Notes: a model not told the origin generated them from the sequence alone. DNA of 64,000 bases from Actinocorallia sp039871655 (GCF_039871655.1 NZ_JBDPLZ010000011.1:124001-188000), one strand, 5' to 3'; shown: positions 33,968 to 43,110, numbered from the stretch's first letter. Numbers and translations: made by a program.

Positions 33968-35527
33968 TCACGGGGTCCGCTCGGAGAACGAGGCCCGCAA
34001 CGCCTCCTTCTTGACCTTGCCCGCGGGGGTCCGCGGCAGCTCGTCCACCCGGACGACGTGCTCGGGCGACTTCTGGATCGCCAGCCCCGTTCCGGTCAGG
34101 AACGCGCGGAGCTCCTCGGGCCCCAGGAGCGCGTCGCCGGTCACCAGATAGGCGCAGGCGCGCTGCCCCATGACGGGATCGGGCACTCCGACGACCGCGA
34201 CGTCCGAGATCGACGGATGCTTCCGGAGCGCCTCCTCCACCTCCATCGCGCTGATGTTCTCGCCGCCTCTGACGATGATGTCCTTCGCGCGGCCGGTGAT
34301 CCGCAGCCGTCCGTCCGCGTCGAGCACCCCCAGGTCGCCGGTGCGGAACAACCCCTCGGCAGTGAAGGCGCCCTCGTTCAGGACGGGATCCAGATAGCCC
34401 AGGAACATCTCGGGACCGGCCGCGACGATGTGCCCTGGCGTGCCCGAGGGCAGTTCGCGGTCGTCCTCGTCGAGCACGCGCAACCGGATGTTCTCCAGCG
34501 GGACCCCGTCGGTGCCCGCCAGCCGCTCGGCCTCCCACTCCGGGCGCGTGCAGGTCACGGTGGGGATCTCGGAGAGCCCGTAGACCCGCAGGACGGTCAC
34601 CTCGCACGCCGCGGCCGCGTCCATGAGGCTTCGGGGGATGTCCGCGCCGCCGCAGCGTACATACCGGAAGGCGCGCAGGGCCTCGCGTGCCCCGGGGAGG
34701 GCGAACATCTGCTGCAAGAACGGGGTGGCCATCACCGAGTAGGTGCATCCGTGCCGCTCGACGAGCCGCAGGGCCGTGGCGGCGTCCCACTTCTCCTGGA
34801 GCACGGTCGTGCCGCCCAGGCTGATCGGGGTGATGATCCCGTTGAGCAGACCGGTGATGTGCGCCAGCGGTGACGGCATGAAGAATACGTCGGCGCCGGA
34901 GAGTCCCAGGAACCGCTGCATGGTCCCGACCTCGTACAGGAGCGTCGCCTGCGAATGCAGGACGCCTTTGGGGTTCGACTCCGTCCCCGACGTGTAGACG
35001 ACCACCGCCACCTCCCGGGCCGACGCGGGCGTGTGCGCGTCCGGACGCGGGTCGGCCGCGGGGGTGGCGGGCCACCTCGAACCCGGCCGTACCGGCACGA
35101 CCTCGCGCACGGACGGAACGTCGTCGGCCACTCCGGCCGCGAAGTCGAACCGAGGGTCGCCTCCGGGCACGAACAGCAGTTTCGCCCCGGTCTGGCCGCA
35201 GATGAAGGAGACCTCCTTCCTGCGGTAGATCGGGACGACGGGCACCGCGACGGCGCCCAGGTCGAGGACGGCGAGGAAGATCGCGGCGGACTCGACGCAG
35301 TTCGGCAGCTGCCAGGCGACCGGGTCGCCCGGCGCGACGCCGCGGGCCCGCAGTTCGGCGCGCCAGGCGCAGGTCAGCTCCAGCAGCTCGGCATAGGTCA
35401 CCGGGCCGTGGTCGTCGACGTAGGCGGTCTTCTCCGGGGCCTGTTCCGCCGCCAGGCGCAGCCGGAGCCCCAGGGCCCCGCCCTCCCAGGACGGTTCCAC
35501 AGCGGGTTCATGTGTTACATGCAACAT
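33968..35527 (-). CDS. AMP-dependent acyl-CoA synthetase/ligase 1
   Basis: ANL-superfamily ligase of 519 residues. The P-loop-like A3 motif is VVVYTSGTESNPKGVLHSQ; GLSEIPTVTC and FRTGDLGVLDADGRLRITGR follow, and PRTPAGKVKKEALR contains the catalytic lysine. It activates a carboxylic acid to its CoA thioester through an adenylate. The ATG at 35527 is taken; it lies inside operator site B and has no ribosome site, and a TAGGCT box ends seven bases upstream, so the message may be leaderless. An upstream start at 35569 is possible. Transcribed divergently from the importer. Confidence 0.9.
   Translation of the reverse strand: MLHVTHEPAVEPSWEGGALGLRLRLAAEQAPEKTAYVDDHGPVTYAELLELTCAWRAELRARGVAPGDPVAWQLPNCVESAAIFLAVLDLGAVAVPVVPIYRRKEVSFICGQTGAKLLFVPGGDPRFDFAAGVADDVPSVREVVPVRPGSRWPATPAADPRPDAHTPASAREVAVVVYTSGTESNPKGVLHSQATLLYEVGTMQRFLGLSGADVFFMPSPLAHITGLLNGIITPISLGGTTVLQEKWDAATALRLVERHGCTYSVMATPFLQQMFALPGAREALRAFRYVRCGGADIPRSLMDAAAACEVTVLRVYGLSEIPTVTCTRPEWEAERLAGTDGVPLENIRLRVLDEDDRELPSGTPGHIVAAGPEMFLGYLDPVLNEGAFTAEGLFRTGDLGVLDADGRLRITGRAKDIIVRGGENISAMEVEEALRKHPSISDVAVVGVPDPVMGQRACAYLVTGDALLGPEELRAFLTGTGLAIQKSPEHVVRVDELPRTPAGKVKKEALRASFSERTP
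35513..35526. promoter_or_regulatory. GntR-type operator, site B
   Basis: TGTTACATGCAACA, 13 of 14 matches to the palindrome. It overlaps the start codon of ligase 1. Confidence 0.7.
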
Positions 35528-35575
35528 GCAAATCAGCCTATCAGGGCAGGTGAACACACCATCGGCCAATTCACA

Positions 35576-35589
35576 TGTTGCATGTAACG
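35576..35589. promoter_or_regulatory. GntR-type operator, site C
   Basis: TGTTGCATGTAACG, 12 of 14 matches. It is 63 bases centre-to-centre from site B, about six helical turns, and 83 bases upstream of the importer permease start. The divergent region 35528-35671 holds nothing else recognisable. Confidence 0.65.
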
Positions 35590-35671
35590 CGTAGACGAAC
35601 TACCGTCCTGTGGCGGACCTCACATCACAGGCATACCCGGCCTGTCGAAGAAACCGCATCCGGAGGGGCAT

Positions 35672-36781
35672 GTGCCTGAACGCATCGAAGTGAGAGATGC
35701 CGCTGCTACGAACGGATCGGCGAAATCCGCGGCCTCCTCCCGGCTGCCGGGCGAGGAACGACGCCGGGCCGTCTGGGAGGCGCGCTACCCGGCGCGCTTT
35801 CGCATCGTGTGGGTCGCGCTCGCCGTGCTGCTCGCCGTCATCGCCGTCGTCGAACCCCAGGTGCTGTCCGGGTCCTCGCTGAAGGCCGTCACCGCGCTCA
35901 CCGGGGTGCTCGTCCTCATCGCGCTCGGAACCCAGCTGGTTCTCCAGACCGGCCAGATCGACCTCTCGCCCGGTGCCACGATCACCCTGGTCGCGGCGGC
36001 GGTCGTGCACCACTCCGACGCCGTCGAGGCCAGGCTGGGCACGGCGATCGGAATCGCGCTGGCCGCCGCGGCCCTGATCGGGCTGGTCAACGGGCTGCTC
36101 ATCGGCCTGGTCGGGCTCAACGCCCTGATCGTCACGCTGGCGACGGCGAGCGTGATCTCGGGCGTCACCCTCCTGTGGCTCGGCGTCCCGCCGTCCCCCA
36201 GCGGCCGGGTGCCCGACTCCCTGTACGACCTGGCCCACGCCGGCATCGGCCCGGTCAGCGTGGTGCTGGTCATCGCGCTGGCGGCCGCGGTCGGGGTGGC
36301 GTGGTTCCTGCGGCGCGCCCCGGCCGGCCGGCGCTTCGTCGCCATCGGCGGCAACCCGGCCGCCGCCGAGGTGCTCGGCCTGCGGGTGCGGACCCACCGG
36401 GCCGCGGTCTACGTGTTCGCCTCCACGATGTACGGCGTCGCGGGAGTCCTCGCGGCCGGGTTCGTCCGCAGCCCCGACATGACGCTCGGCGAGCAGTACC
36501 TCTTCACGACCATCGTCGCGGTCGCCCTCGGCGGGACCCTCCTGCACGGCGGCACCGCGAGCGTCTCCAGCACGGTGGCGGCCTGCGTGTTCCTGACTCT
36601 GCTCGACCAGCTGCTCGCAGGTCGGAACATCCCCGCCGGCTACCGGGTCCTGGTCCAGGGCGTCGTCCTCGTCCTCGCCGTCGCCGCCGTGAACGTCGGC
36701 TCCACCACGCTGGCGGCTCTCCGCCGGAGGGCACGGCGCGAACCCCCTTCCGTGGCCACCGCCACGGCTCCCCCCGCCTGA
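35672..36781 (+). CDS. ribose-type ABC transporter permease (RbsC-like)
   Basis: Permease of 369 residues in the RbsC/XylH family (BPD_transp_2) with about eight to ten membrane segments. Family motifs are TGQIDLSPGATITLVAAA, LVGLNALIVTLATASVISG and the coupling region RRFVAIGGNPAAAEVLGLRVRTH (fully visible around residue 225). LGGTLLHGGTASV is near the C-terminus. The GTG start has GGAGGGG upstream. It is the first gene of the importer operon. A second RbsC-like domain is fused to the ATPase two genes downstream, so the channel is probably a heterodimer. Confidence 0.9.
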   Translation: MPERIEVRDAAATNGSAKSAASSRLPGEERRRAVWEARYPARFRIVWVALAVLLAVIAVVEPQVLSGSSLKAVTALTGVLVLIALGTQLVLQTGQIDLSPGATITLVAAAVVHHSDAVEARLGTAIGIALAAAALIGLVNGLLIGLVGLNALIVTLATASVISGVTLLWLGVPPSPSGRVPDSLYDLAHAGIGPVSVVLVIALAAAVGVAWFLRRAPAGRRFVAIGGNPAAAEVLGLRVRTHRAAVYVFASTMYGVAGVLAAGFVRSPDMTLGEQYLFTTIVAVALGGTLLHGGTASVSSTVAACVFLTLLDQLLAGRNIPAGYRVLVQGVVLVLAVAAVNVGSTTLAALRRRARREPPSVATATAPPA

Positions 36782-36792
36782 AGGAGGCAAAA

Positions 36793-38088
36793 ATGCCCAT
36801 CAACCACTCCAGAACCCTCAGGATCGGGAGATCCAGCCGGTCGGCCGCGGTCGGCGTGTCGCTGGTCGCCGCGCTCCTCGCCGGCGCCTGCGGCAACTCG
36901 GCCACCCAGCCCTCGACCGGCGAGAAGAGGTCCATCGGCCGGATCACCGTCCCCGACGTGCCGGAAGCAGACCTGAAGGCGACGCTCGACCGGGTCTTCA
37001 CCGGCGCCGCGCCCGCCGTGTCCGAGCTCGATCCGACGGTCGTCGCCGCGCTCAAGACCGCTTCGGTGCCGCTGACCCCGGAGCAGAAGAAGATCGCCGA
37101 CCGGTGTTCGGAGGAGAGTTCCTGCGACACCGGCACGGGCTCGGTCACGATCGCGATGGCCGAGTCCTTCGGCCAGGCCACCCGCCGGAAGGTGTTCCGC
37201 CGCGAGATGGTCGAGCAGGCCGTCGCCTCCGGCCGGGTCCGCAAGATCATTCACCTGGACGCGCGCGGCGACCTCCAGACGTTCCTGTCCAACTTCCGCA
37301 GCCTGGTCACCCAGAACGTCGACGTCGTCTTCAGCGCCTTCGACTTCGGCGCCTCGGCGCTGCCGCAGGTCAAGGACGCCACCGCCAAGGGCATCCTGGT
37401 CGTGCCGGTGACCACCGGGCTCGCCGGGGCGACCCCCGGCGAGGACTACGCCTTCGACGTCGCGACCGACGTGTGCTCGGTCGGGACGCAGATGGCCGAG
37501 GCCGCCGTGAAGGCCGGGGGCGAGAACGGCTCCGCCGCCGTCTACACCGGCCCGGCGGGCAACCAGTACGCCGCGCAGTGGCAGCCGTGCCTGAAGAAGG
37601 TGCTCGACGCCCACGGCTGGAAGACCACGCTGAGCGGCAACACCGACTGGACCCCGCAGGGCGAAGCCAAGATCGCCGCCACGCTGGCGGGCTCCAAGGA
37701 GAAGCCCGACGCGCTGTTCTACGACAGCGCGCCGACCGTCCTGCTCAAGGCGCTGCTGGACGCCGACAAGCCCGCGCCCTTCGTGGTGTCGAACACCGCG
37801 ACGTACGAGTACCTGAAGTTCGTCCACGACGAGAACAAGAAGGGCACGAAGATCGACGCCCAGGTCGCCCCGTTCCAGAGCTGGCTGTTCCGGGTCGGCG
37901 TCACGGGTGCTCTGCTGCGGCTCTCCGGCGAGAAGGTCGCCGACCACGTCCAGATCCCGAGCGTCTTCGCCCCGGCCTCGACCGTGTACGACCTCGCGGG
38001 CGACGGCATCGACACGCTGTCTCCGCTGCTGCCGGCCTTCCCGCTGCTCGACGACGACGTCGCGCAGAGCCTGTACCAGAGCAAGTAG
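36793..38088 (+). CDS. ribose-type ABC transporter substrate-binding lipoprotein
   Basis: Periplasmic-binding-protein type 1 (RbsB-like) lipoprotein, 431 residues. Its signal peptide ends in lipobox LAGAC near residue 32. The mature part starts with an unusual extension of about 80 residues, including a possible disulphide pair (DRCSEESSC). The sugar-binding fold then begins at SVTIAMAESFGQATRRKVFR, and FDFGASALPQVKDATAKGI and VYTGPAGNQYAAQW are family-like. The context of acyl-CoA enzymes suggests that the ligand may be an acid or a glycoside rather than a plain sugar. It is separated from the next gene by a stem-loop. Confidence 0.88.
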   Translation: MPINHSRTLRIGRSSRSAAVGVSLVAALLAGACGNSATQPSTGEKRSIGRITVPDVPEADLKATLDRVFTGAAPAVSELDPTVVAALKTASVPLTPEQKKIADRCSEESSCDTGTGSVTIAMAESFGQATRRKVFRREMVEQAVASGRVRKIIHLDARGDLQTFLSNFRSLVTQNVDVVFSAFDFGASALPQVKDATAKGILVVPVTTGLAGATPGEDYAFDVATDVCSVGTQMAEAAVKAGGENGSAAVYTGPAGNQYAAQWQPCLKKVLDAHGWKTTLSGNTDWTPQGEAKIAATLAGSKEKPDALFYDSAPTVLLKALLDADKPAPFVVSNTATYEYLKFVHDENKKGTKIDAQVAPFQSWLFRVGVTGALLRLSGEKVADHVQIPSVFAPASTVYDLAGDGIDTLSPLLPAFPLLDDDVAQSLYQSK

Positions 38089-38092
38089 GGCC

Positions 38093-38124
38093 GCGGGGGT
38101 TCCGGGCCCGTCCGGAACCCCCGC
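38093..38124 (+). other. intercistronic stem-loop after the binding-protein gene
   Basis: Perfect 13-base stem (GCGGGGGTTCCGG and complement) with a six-base loop, four bases after the binding-protein stop and within the importer operon. There is no U-tract. Such structures after binding-protein genes often protect the upstream message or partly attenuate the downstream genes. Confidence 0.65.
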
Positions 38125-38163
38125 ACTCCGATCACCGAGTCCGACCGTCGGGAGTACGTCCTC

Positions 38164-40659
38164 ATGTCCACAGCCACCCCGTCGCCGCCGTTGCGGCTCG
38201 CCCGGGTCAGCAAGTCCTACGCGGGATCCCCCGCGCTCGACGACGTCAGCTTCGAGTGCCGTGCGGGCGAGGTGCACGCCCTGGTCGGCGAGAACGGGTC
38301 GGGAAAGTCGACCCTGATCAAGATCGCGTCCGGGGTGGTCCGCGCCGACCGGGGCCAGGTTCTGATCGGAGGGAAGGCGCTGCGGCCCGCCGGCCCCCGG
38401 CGCGCCAAGGAGCTCGGTCTGCTGACCGCCTACCAGGACACCTCGCTCGTGCTCGGCCTGAGCGTGGCGGACAACTTCCTGCTCGCCCAGCACGGCGCCA
38501 CCCGCCCGTCGTGGCGGCGCGACACCGGCCTGGCCGCCCGGTCCCTGGCCGAGTACGACCTGCCGTGGCACACCGACGACCTCGTCTCCGAGCTGAGTCC
38601 GGGCGAACGCCAGCTTCTGGAGGTGGTGCGGCTGCTGGCGTTCCAGCCGCGGGTCCTGGTCCTGGACGAGCCGACGGCCGGCCTCGACGCGGTCGGCGCC
38701 GAACTGCTGGAGAACATCGTCGACACCGCCAGATCGCGCGGCGTCGGCATCGTCTACGTGACCCACCGGCTCGGCGAGATCGAAAGGCTCGCCGACCGGA
38801 TCAGCGTTTTGCGCAGCGGCCGGATCGTCGGCGAGCACGCGCGCGGCTCGTGGGACCGGGCCTCCATCGTCGACCTCATGGTCGGGGTGCCGACCTCCCT
38901 GGCCTTCCCTCCCAAGGCCGCCGCGCTCGACCCCGGCGACGAGGTCCTCAGGCTGGAGGACGTGTGCGGCGAGGGCTTCGGCCCGGTGGACCTGTCCGTG
39001 CGGCGCGGCGAGATCGTCGGCCTGGCGGGCGCGGAGGGCAACGGCCAGCGCCGGATCCTGCGCGCCTGCGTCGGCGCGGCCGGGTACCGGGGAACCGTGG
39101 AGATCGAGGGAGAAAGGACGTCCTGGACACCGGGCCGCGCACTGCGCGCCGGGGCGGTGCTGCTCAGCGGGGACCGCCACGTGGACGGGATGTTCCCCGA
39201 CCTCCCGGTCATGGAGAACGCCGTCTTCCCCGTCCGCCGCGCCCTGGCCCGGCTCGCCCCGGTCTCCCGGACCGGTGACACGGCCGTCTACCTCCCGCTC
39301 GCCGGCCGGCTCGGCATCGTCGCCTCCTCCCGCGACCAGCCCGTGGCCGAACTGTCGGGAGGCAACCAGCAGAAGGCCGTGGTGGCCAGGGCGATGGACG
39401 ACGGCCTGTCGGTCGTGGTCATCGACGAGCCGACGCAGGGCGTGGACGCAGGCGCGCGCCTGGACATCCACCGCGCCCTGCGCGACAAGGCGGCCTCCGG
39501 GAGCGGGATCCTGCTCGCCTCGTCCGACGCCGCCGAACTGGCCGGGTTGTGCGACCGCGTCCTGGTCGTCTCCCGCGGGCGGATCGTCCGGGAGTTGCGG
39601 GGCGACGAGTTGGACGAGACGACGATCGTCGAGGCGTTCGTCACGGCCGGGCACTCCCGGGACGTCCCGGCCTCCCCGGAGAAGAAGCCCGCCGGGCGGG
39701 GCGGACTCGCCCGGCTCGTCTCCTCTCCGCGGCTGCCCGTCCTGATCGTCCTGGCCATGACGGCCGCGCTCGCGCTCTACGCCGGCGCCCGCTCCCCGGT
39801 CTTCTGGACGGCCCCGAACATGATCGCGCTGCTGACCGGCGCGCTGCCGCTGATCGCCATCGCGATCGGCCAGCAGGGGGTCCTGCTCACCGGAGGGTTC
39901 GACCTGTCGGTCGGCTCCGCCATGACGCTCAGCGTGGTGCTCGCCTCGTTCTGGATCTCGGCGGCCTCGCCGGTCGCGATCCTGCCCGGCGTGGCCCTGG
40001 TCCTGCTGGCGGGGGCCGCCGTGGGCCTGCTCAACTGGTTCGTGGTCGGGGTGCTCCGGGTGGACGCGATCATCGGCACGATCGCCACGCTCAGCGTGAT
40101 CCAGGGCATCGCCACGATCATGCGCCCGCTGCCCGGAGGGGCCATCGGCCAGGGGCTGGTCCACGGGCTCTCCTACAACGTGGGGCCGGTCCCCGTGGTG
40201 CTGATCGTCTTCCTGGTCCTCGTGGTCGCCGCCGACCTGTGGCTGCGCCGCACCCTCGCCGGGCTGACCGTGCGGGCCACCGGGATGGCCGAGGAGGCGG
40301 TCCGGCGCAGCGGCGCGCGGGTCGTCCTCATCCGGGCGGGCGGCTTCGTCTTCGTCGCGCTCATGGCGGCGGTCGGCGGCCTGCTGCTCGCCTCCCAGCT
40401 CGGCCTGGGCTCCAACTCCGCGGGCGCGACCTACGTGCTGGCGGCGTTCACCGCCTGCTTCCTGGGCGGCGCGAACCTCACGGGCGGCAGGGGCTCCTTC
40501 CTCGGGGCGACGCTCGGCGCCGTCTTCCTGACCCTGCTCATCAACGTCGCCCCGCTGCTGGACTTCTCGGACGCGCTGAGCGAACTGGCGACGGGCGTGC
40601 TGCTGCTGGCCGCCGTCATCCTGTTCTCCCTCCAGCGCGGGAGGGGTCGAGCGGCATGA
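38164..40659 (+). CDS. fused ribose-type ABC ATPase-permease (RbsA-RbsC)
   Basis: Protein of 831 residues. Residues 1-500 are a duplicated RbsA/XylG ATPase. The first half has Walker A GENGSGKST, LSPGERQLLEVVRLL and LVLDEPTAGLD. The second half has LSGGNQQKAVVARAM and VVIDEPTQGVDAG but a degenerate Walker A (GAEGNGQRR), as is normal for this subfamily. Residues 525-831 are an RbsC-type permease (GQQGVLLTGGFDLSVGSAMT, FLGGANLTGGRGSFLGATLG). In most systems these are separate genes. Together with the RbsC-like gene upstream it gives one full importer. Confidence 0.92.
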   Translation: MSTATPSPPLRLARVSKSYAGSPALDDVSFECRAGEVHALVGENGSGKSTLIKIASGVVRADRGQVLIGGKALRPAGPRRAKELGLLTAYQDTSLVLGLSVADNFLLAQHGATRPSWRRDTGLAARSLAEYDLPWHTDDLVSELSPGERQLLEVVRLLAFQPRVLVLDEPTAGLDAVGAELLENIVDTARSRGVGIVYVTHRLGEIERLADRISVLRSGRIVGEHARGSWDRASIVDLMVGVPTSLAFPPKAAALDPGDEVLRLEDVCGEGFGPVDLSVRRGEIVGLAGAEGNGQRRILRACVGAAGYRGTVEIEGERTSWTPGRALRAGAVLLSGDRHVDGMFPDLPVMENAVFPVRRALARLAPVSRTGDTAVYLPLAGRLGIVASSRDQPVAELSGGNQQKAVVARAMDDGLSVVVIDEPTQGVDAGARLDIHRALRDKAASGSGILLASSDAAELAGLCDRVLVVSRGRIVRELRGDELDETTIVEAFVTAGHSRDVPASPEKKPAGRGGLARLVSSPRLPVLIVLAMTAALALYAGARSPVFWTAPNMIALLTGALPLIAIAIGQQGVLLTGGFDLSVGSAMTLSVVLASFWISAASPVAILPGVALVLLAGAAVGLLNWFVVGVLRVDAIIGTIATLSVIQGIATIMRPLPGGAIGQGLVHGLSYNVGPVPVVLIVFLVLVVAADLWLRRTLAGLTVRATGMAEEAVRRSGARVVLIRAGGFVFVALMAAVGGLLLASQLGLGSNSAGATYVLAAFTACFLGGANLTGGRGSFLGATLGAVFLTLLINVAPLLDFSDALSELATGVLLLAAVILFSLQRGRGRAA

Positions 40660-42194
40660 GGGCTCCGCTCGATCTGACCGGGCTGCTGGACGCCGCGCTC
40701 GCCGAGGCCGCCGACCGGGTCGTGCTGGTGGACGCCGGCCGGAGCCTGACCGGTGCCCAGGTGCGCCGCCGGGTCGACGAGATCGCCTCCTGGCTGCGGG
40801 AGCGGGGAGCCGGCCCCGGCCGGGTGGTCGCCGCGTGCCAGGGCAACCACACCGAGGCGGTCGTGCTGTTCCTGGCGGCGCAGCGGGCGGGCGCGGTGTG
40901 GGCGGGGATCAACCCCGGACTCGGCGCCAAGGAGAAGGCCCGGCTGGTCGCCGGGCTGGATCCCGCCGTCCTGGTGGCGGACGAGCCCGCCGAGACGCTG
41001 CTCGGCGGCGCGCCCCCGGACGGCTGCCACCTGACCGGCGAGGCCGGCTCCGGTTCCGGCCCGGTGGAGCGCGCCGCGGCCGACCCGACGGCCCCCGCCG
41101 CCATCGCCTTCACCAGCGGCACGACCTCCGCCCCCAAGGGGGTCGTGCACAGCGGGCACAACCTCGCGCTGGCCGCGCTCGGCGTGGCCGGCCGGCGGAC
41201 CCGGCCCGACGGTCCCCTCGGCTCGTGCCTGCCGGTCATGGTGCTGAACATCATGCTGCTGGGCCCCGTCGCGGCGCTGCTCAGCGGACGCCGGTCGGTC
41301 CTGATCCCGAAACCGTCCGGGCAGGTCGTGGCCCGGTGGGTGGCCGAGCACCGCGTCGCGGAGCTCGGCGTGCCGCCCACGGTCATCCACGACCTGCTCG
41401 ACACGTGTGAGTCCCCGCGCGAGACGCTCCGTTCCCTGGTCTGGCTGGAGTCGGGCGGGGCCGCGTGCACCCAGCGGCTCGCCGAGCGTTACGAGGCCGC
41501 GACGGGCAACCGGATCGTCCGGTCGTACGGGCTCACCGAGGCCCCCGGGACGGTCTGCGCCCCCGACAGCCCGTCCGCGCAGGTCCCCGGGGCCAGCGGC
41601 CGGCCGCTCGAGCACCTGCGGCTGGTGATCCGGGACTCCTCTGGCGCGCCCGTACCGGCCGGGACGTCCGGCGAGATCTGCCTCGGCGCCAGGGACGACG
41701 GCCCGTTCGCCGGCCTGTACCGTCCGATGCTCGGTTACTGGCGTTCGGAGCGGGAGGCGCCGGTCGTCGCCGGAGAGCTGCGCACCGGCGACCTGGGCGT
41801 GCTGGACGAGGACGGGAACGTCCGGGTGCTGGGCCGGGACAGCGAGCTCATCATCCGCGGCGGCGCCAACATCGCGCCGCAGGAGGTCGAGACCGCGCTG
41901 ACCGCCCATCCCCTGGTGGCGCAGGCGTCCGTCTTCGGGATCCCCGACGAGCGGCTCGGCCAGGTGGTCGCGGCGGCGGTCGAGGTGCCCGGACCGGTGC
42001 CGACCGTCGAGGAGCTGCGCGCGCACGTCGCCGCCGAGCTGGCCTGGGGTAAGGCCCCCCGGTACGTCCTGGCCGTGCGGACGCTGCCCAGGAACGCCGC
42101 GGGGAAGATCCAGAAGGCGCCGCTGCGGGAGGCGGTCGAGGCGGTGCTCCGCGCGGGCGGGCACCCCCGGCACCTGCTGATCGACCGGACCTGA
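40656..42194 (+). CDS. AMP-dependent acyl-CoA synthetase/ligase 2
   Basis: ANL-superfamily ligase of 512 residues: A3 motif IAFTSGTTSAPKGVVHSG, SYGLTEAPGTVC, LRTGDLGVLDEDGNVRVLGR, NIAPQEVETAL and the C-terminal catalytic lysine in PRNAAGKIQKAPLR. The ATG overlaps the stop of the ATPase-permease gene (ATGA), so acid import and CoA activation are translationally coupled. It differs from ligase 1 across the substrate-binding region, so the two may act on different intermediates. Confidence 0.92.
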   Translation: MRAPLDLTGLLDAALAEAADRVVLVDAGRSLTGAQVRRRVDEIASWLRERGAGPGRVVAACQGNHTEAVVLFLAAQRAGAVWAGINPGLGAKEKARLVAGLDPAVLVADEPAETLLGGAPPDGCHLTGEAGSGSGPVERAAADPTAPAAIAFTSGTTSAPKGVVHSGHNLALAALGVAGRRTRPDGPLGSCLPVMVLNIMLLGPVAALLSGRRSVLIPKPSGQVVARWVAEHRVAELGVPPTVIHDLLDTCESPRETLRSLVWLESGGAACTQRLAERYEAATGNRIVRSYGLTEAPGTVCAPDSPSAQVPGASGRPLEHLRLVIRDSSGAPVPAGTSGEICLGARDDGPFAGLYRPMLGYWRSEREAPVVAGELRTGDLGVLDEDGNVRVLGRDSELIIRGGANIAPQEVETALTAHPLVAQASVFGIPDERLGQVVAAAVEVPGPVPTVEELRAHVAAELAWGKAPRYVLAVRTLPRNAAGKIQKAPLREAVEAVLRAGGHPRHLLIDRT

Positions 42195-42232
42195 ACCGGG
42201 GCCTCCGTACGGACCACCCCCACCATGCGAGT

Positions 42233-42248
42233 ATGTTACATGTAACAT
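42233..42248. promoter_or_regulatory. GntR-type operator, site D (perfect)
   Basis: ATGTTACATGTAACAT, an exact 16-base palindrome and the best copy of the family. It lies between ligase 2 and the enoyl-CoA hydratase, ending 14 bases before the hydratase GTG, so a separate regulated promoter is likely there. Confidence 0.75.
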
Positions 42249-42261
42249 GAAAGGAGTGATC

Positions 42262-43110
42262 GTGTCTGACTTCACCACGGTCCGCTACACGGTCGACGGC
42301 CCCGTGGCCTGGATCGAGATGAACCGCCCCGAGAAGCGCAACGCGCAGAGCGTGCCCATGACGTACGAACTGAACGAGGCGTTCGACCTGGCCGCCAGGG
42401 ACCGTGACGTCGCCGTCGTCGTCCTGGCCGGAGCGGGCCCTCACTTCTCCGCCGGACACGACATCACCGACCCCGACCGCTACGCCGAGCCCGACCACTG
42501 CGTCGGCACCTGGGCCGGCTGGGACGCCGGCGGCGCCGAAGGCCGCCTGGCCCGCGAGCACGAGATCTACTTCGACATGTGCAGGCGCTGGCGCGACTTC
42601 GCCAAGCCGACCATCGCCGCGGTCCAGGGCAAGTGCATCGGCGGCGGGCTCATGCTCGCCTGGGTGTGCGACCTCATCGTGGCCGCCGAGGACGCCCAGT
42701 TCCTCGACCCGGTCGTGAACTTCGGCATCGGCGGCGTCGAATGGCTCGCCCACCCGTGGGAGCTCGGCCCGCGCAAGGCCAAGGAACTGCTGATGACGGC
42801 CGAGTCGTGGAGCGCCCAGGAGGCGGCGTCCCTCGGCATGGTCAACCACGTCGTGCCCCGCGACGAGCTGCGGGACTTCACCCAGCGGCTCGCCGAGAAG
42901 ATCGCGAGCAAGCCGAGGCTTGCGGTCAAGCTCGTCAAGGAGGCCATCAACGCGACGCTCGACGCGCAGGGCCAGACAAGCGCCATGCAGACGGCGTTCG
43001 CTCTGCACCAGCTCGCCCACGCGCACAACGTCATCCAGTTCGGCGAGCCCCTCGACCCCTCGGGCATCCCCGCGGCGGTCCGCCCCAAGACCACGAAGAA
43101 GGAGGACTAG
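42262..43110 (+). CDS. enoyl-CoA hydratase/isomerase family protein
   Basis: Crotonase-fold protein of 282 residues. The oxyanion-hole segments HFSAGHDI and QGKCIGGGLMLAWVCDLIVAAEDAQF are clear, followed by GGVEWLAHPWELGPRKAKEL and the C-terminal helices. It hydrates, isomerises or otherwise transforms an acyl-CoA. The GTG is chosen because AAAGGAG ends five bases upstream; an ATG at 42247 would lie inside operator D. It is the first gene of a seven-gene run ending at 48.7 kb and sits one base from the acyl-CoA dehydrogenase gene. Confidence 0.9.
   Translation: MSDFTTVRYTVDGPVAWIEMNRPEKRNAQSVPMTYELNEAFDLAARDRDVAVVVLAGAGPHFSAGHDITDPDRYAEPDHCVGTWAGWDAGGAEGRLAREHEIYFDMCRRWRDFAKPTIAAVQGKCIGGGLMLAWVCDLIVAAEDAQFLDPVVNFGIGGVEWLAHPWELGPRKAKELLMTAESWSAQEAASLGMVNHVVPRDELRDFTQRLAEKIASKPRLAVKLVKEAINATLDAQGQTSAMQTAFALHQLAHAHNVIQFGEPLDPSGIPAAVRPKTTKKED

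Noticed and set aside
36640..40164. An 1174-codon open frame on the minus strand across the importer genes
   Set aside because: It is a shadow produced by extreme third-position GC. The plus-strand genes have full family motifs, and the antisense translation is low-complexity with no domain.
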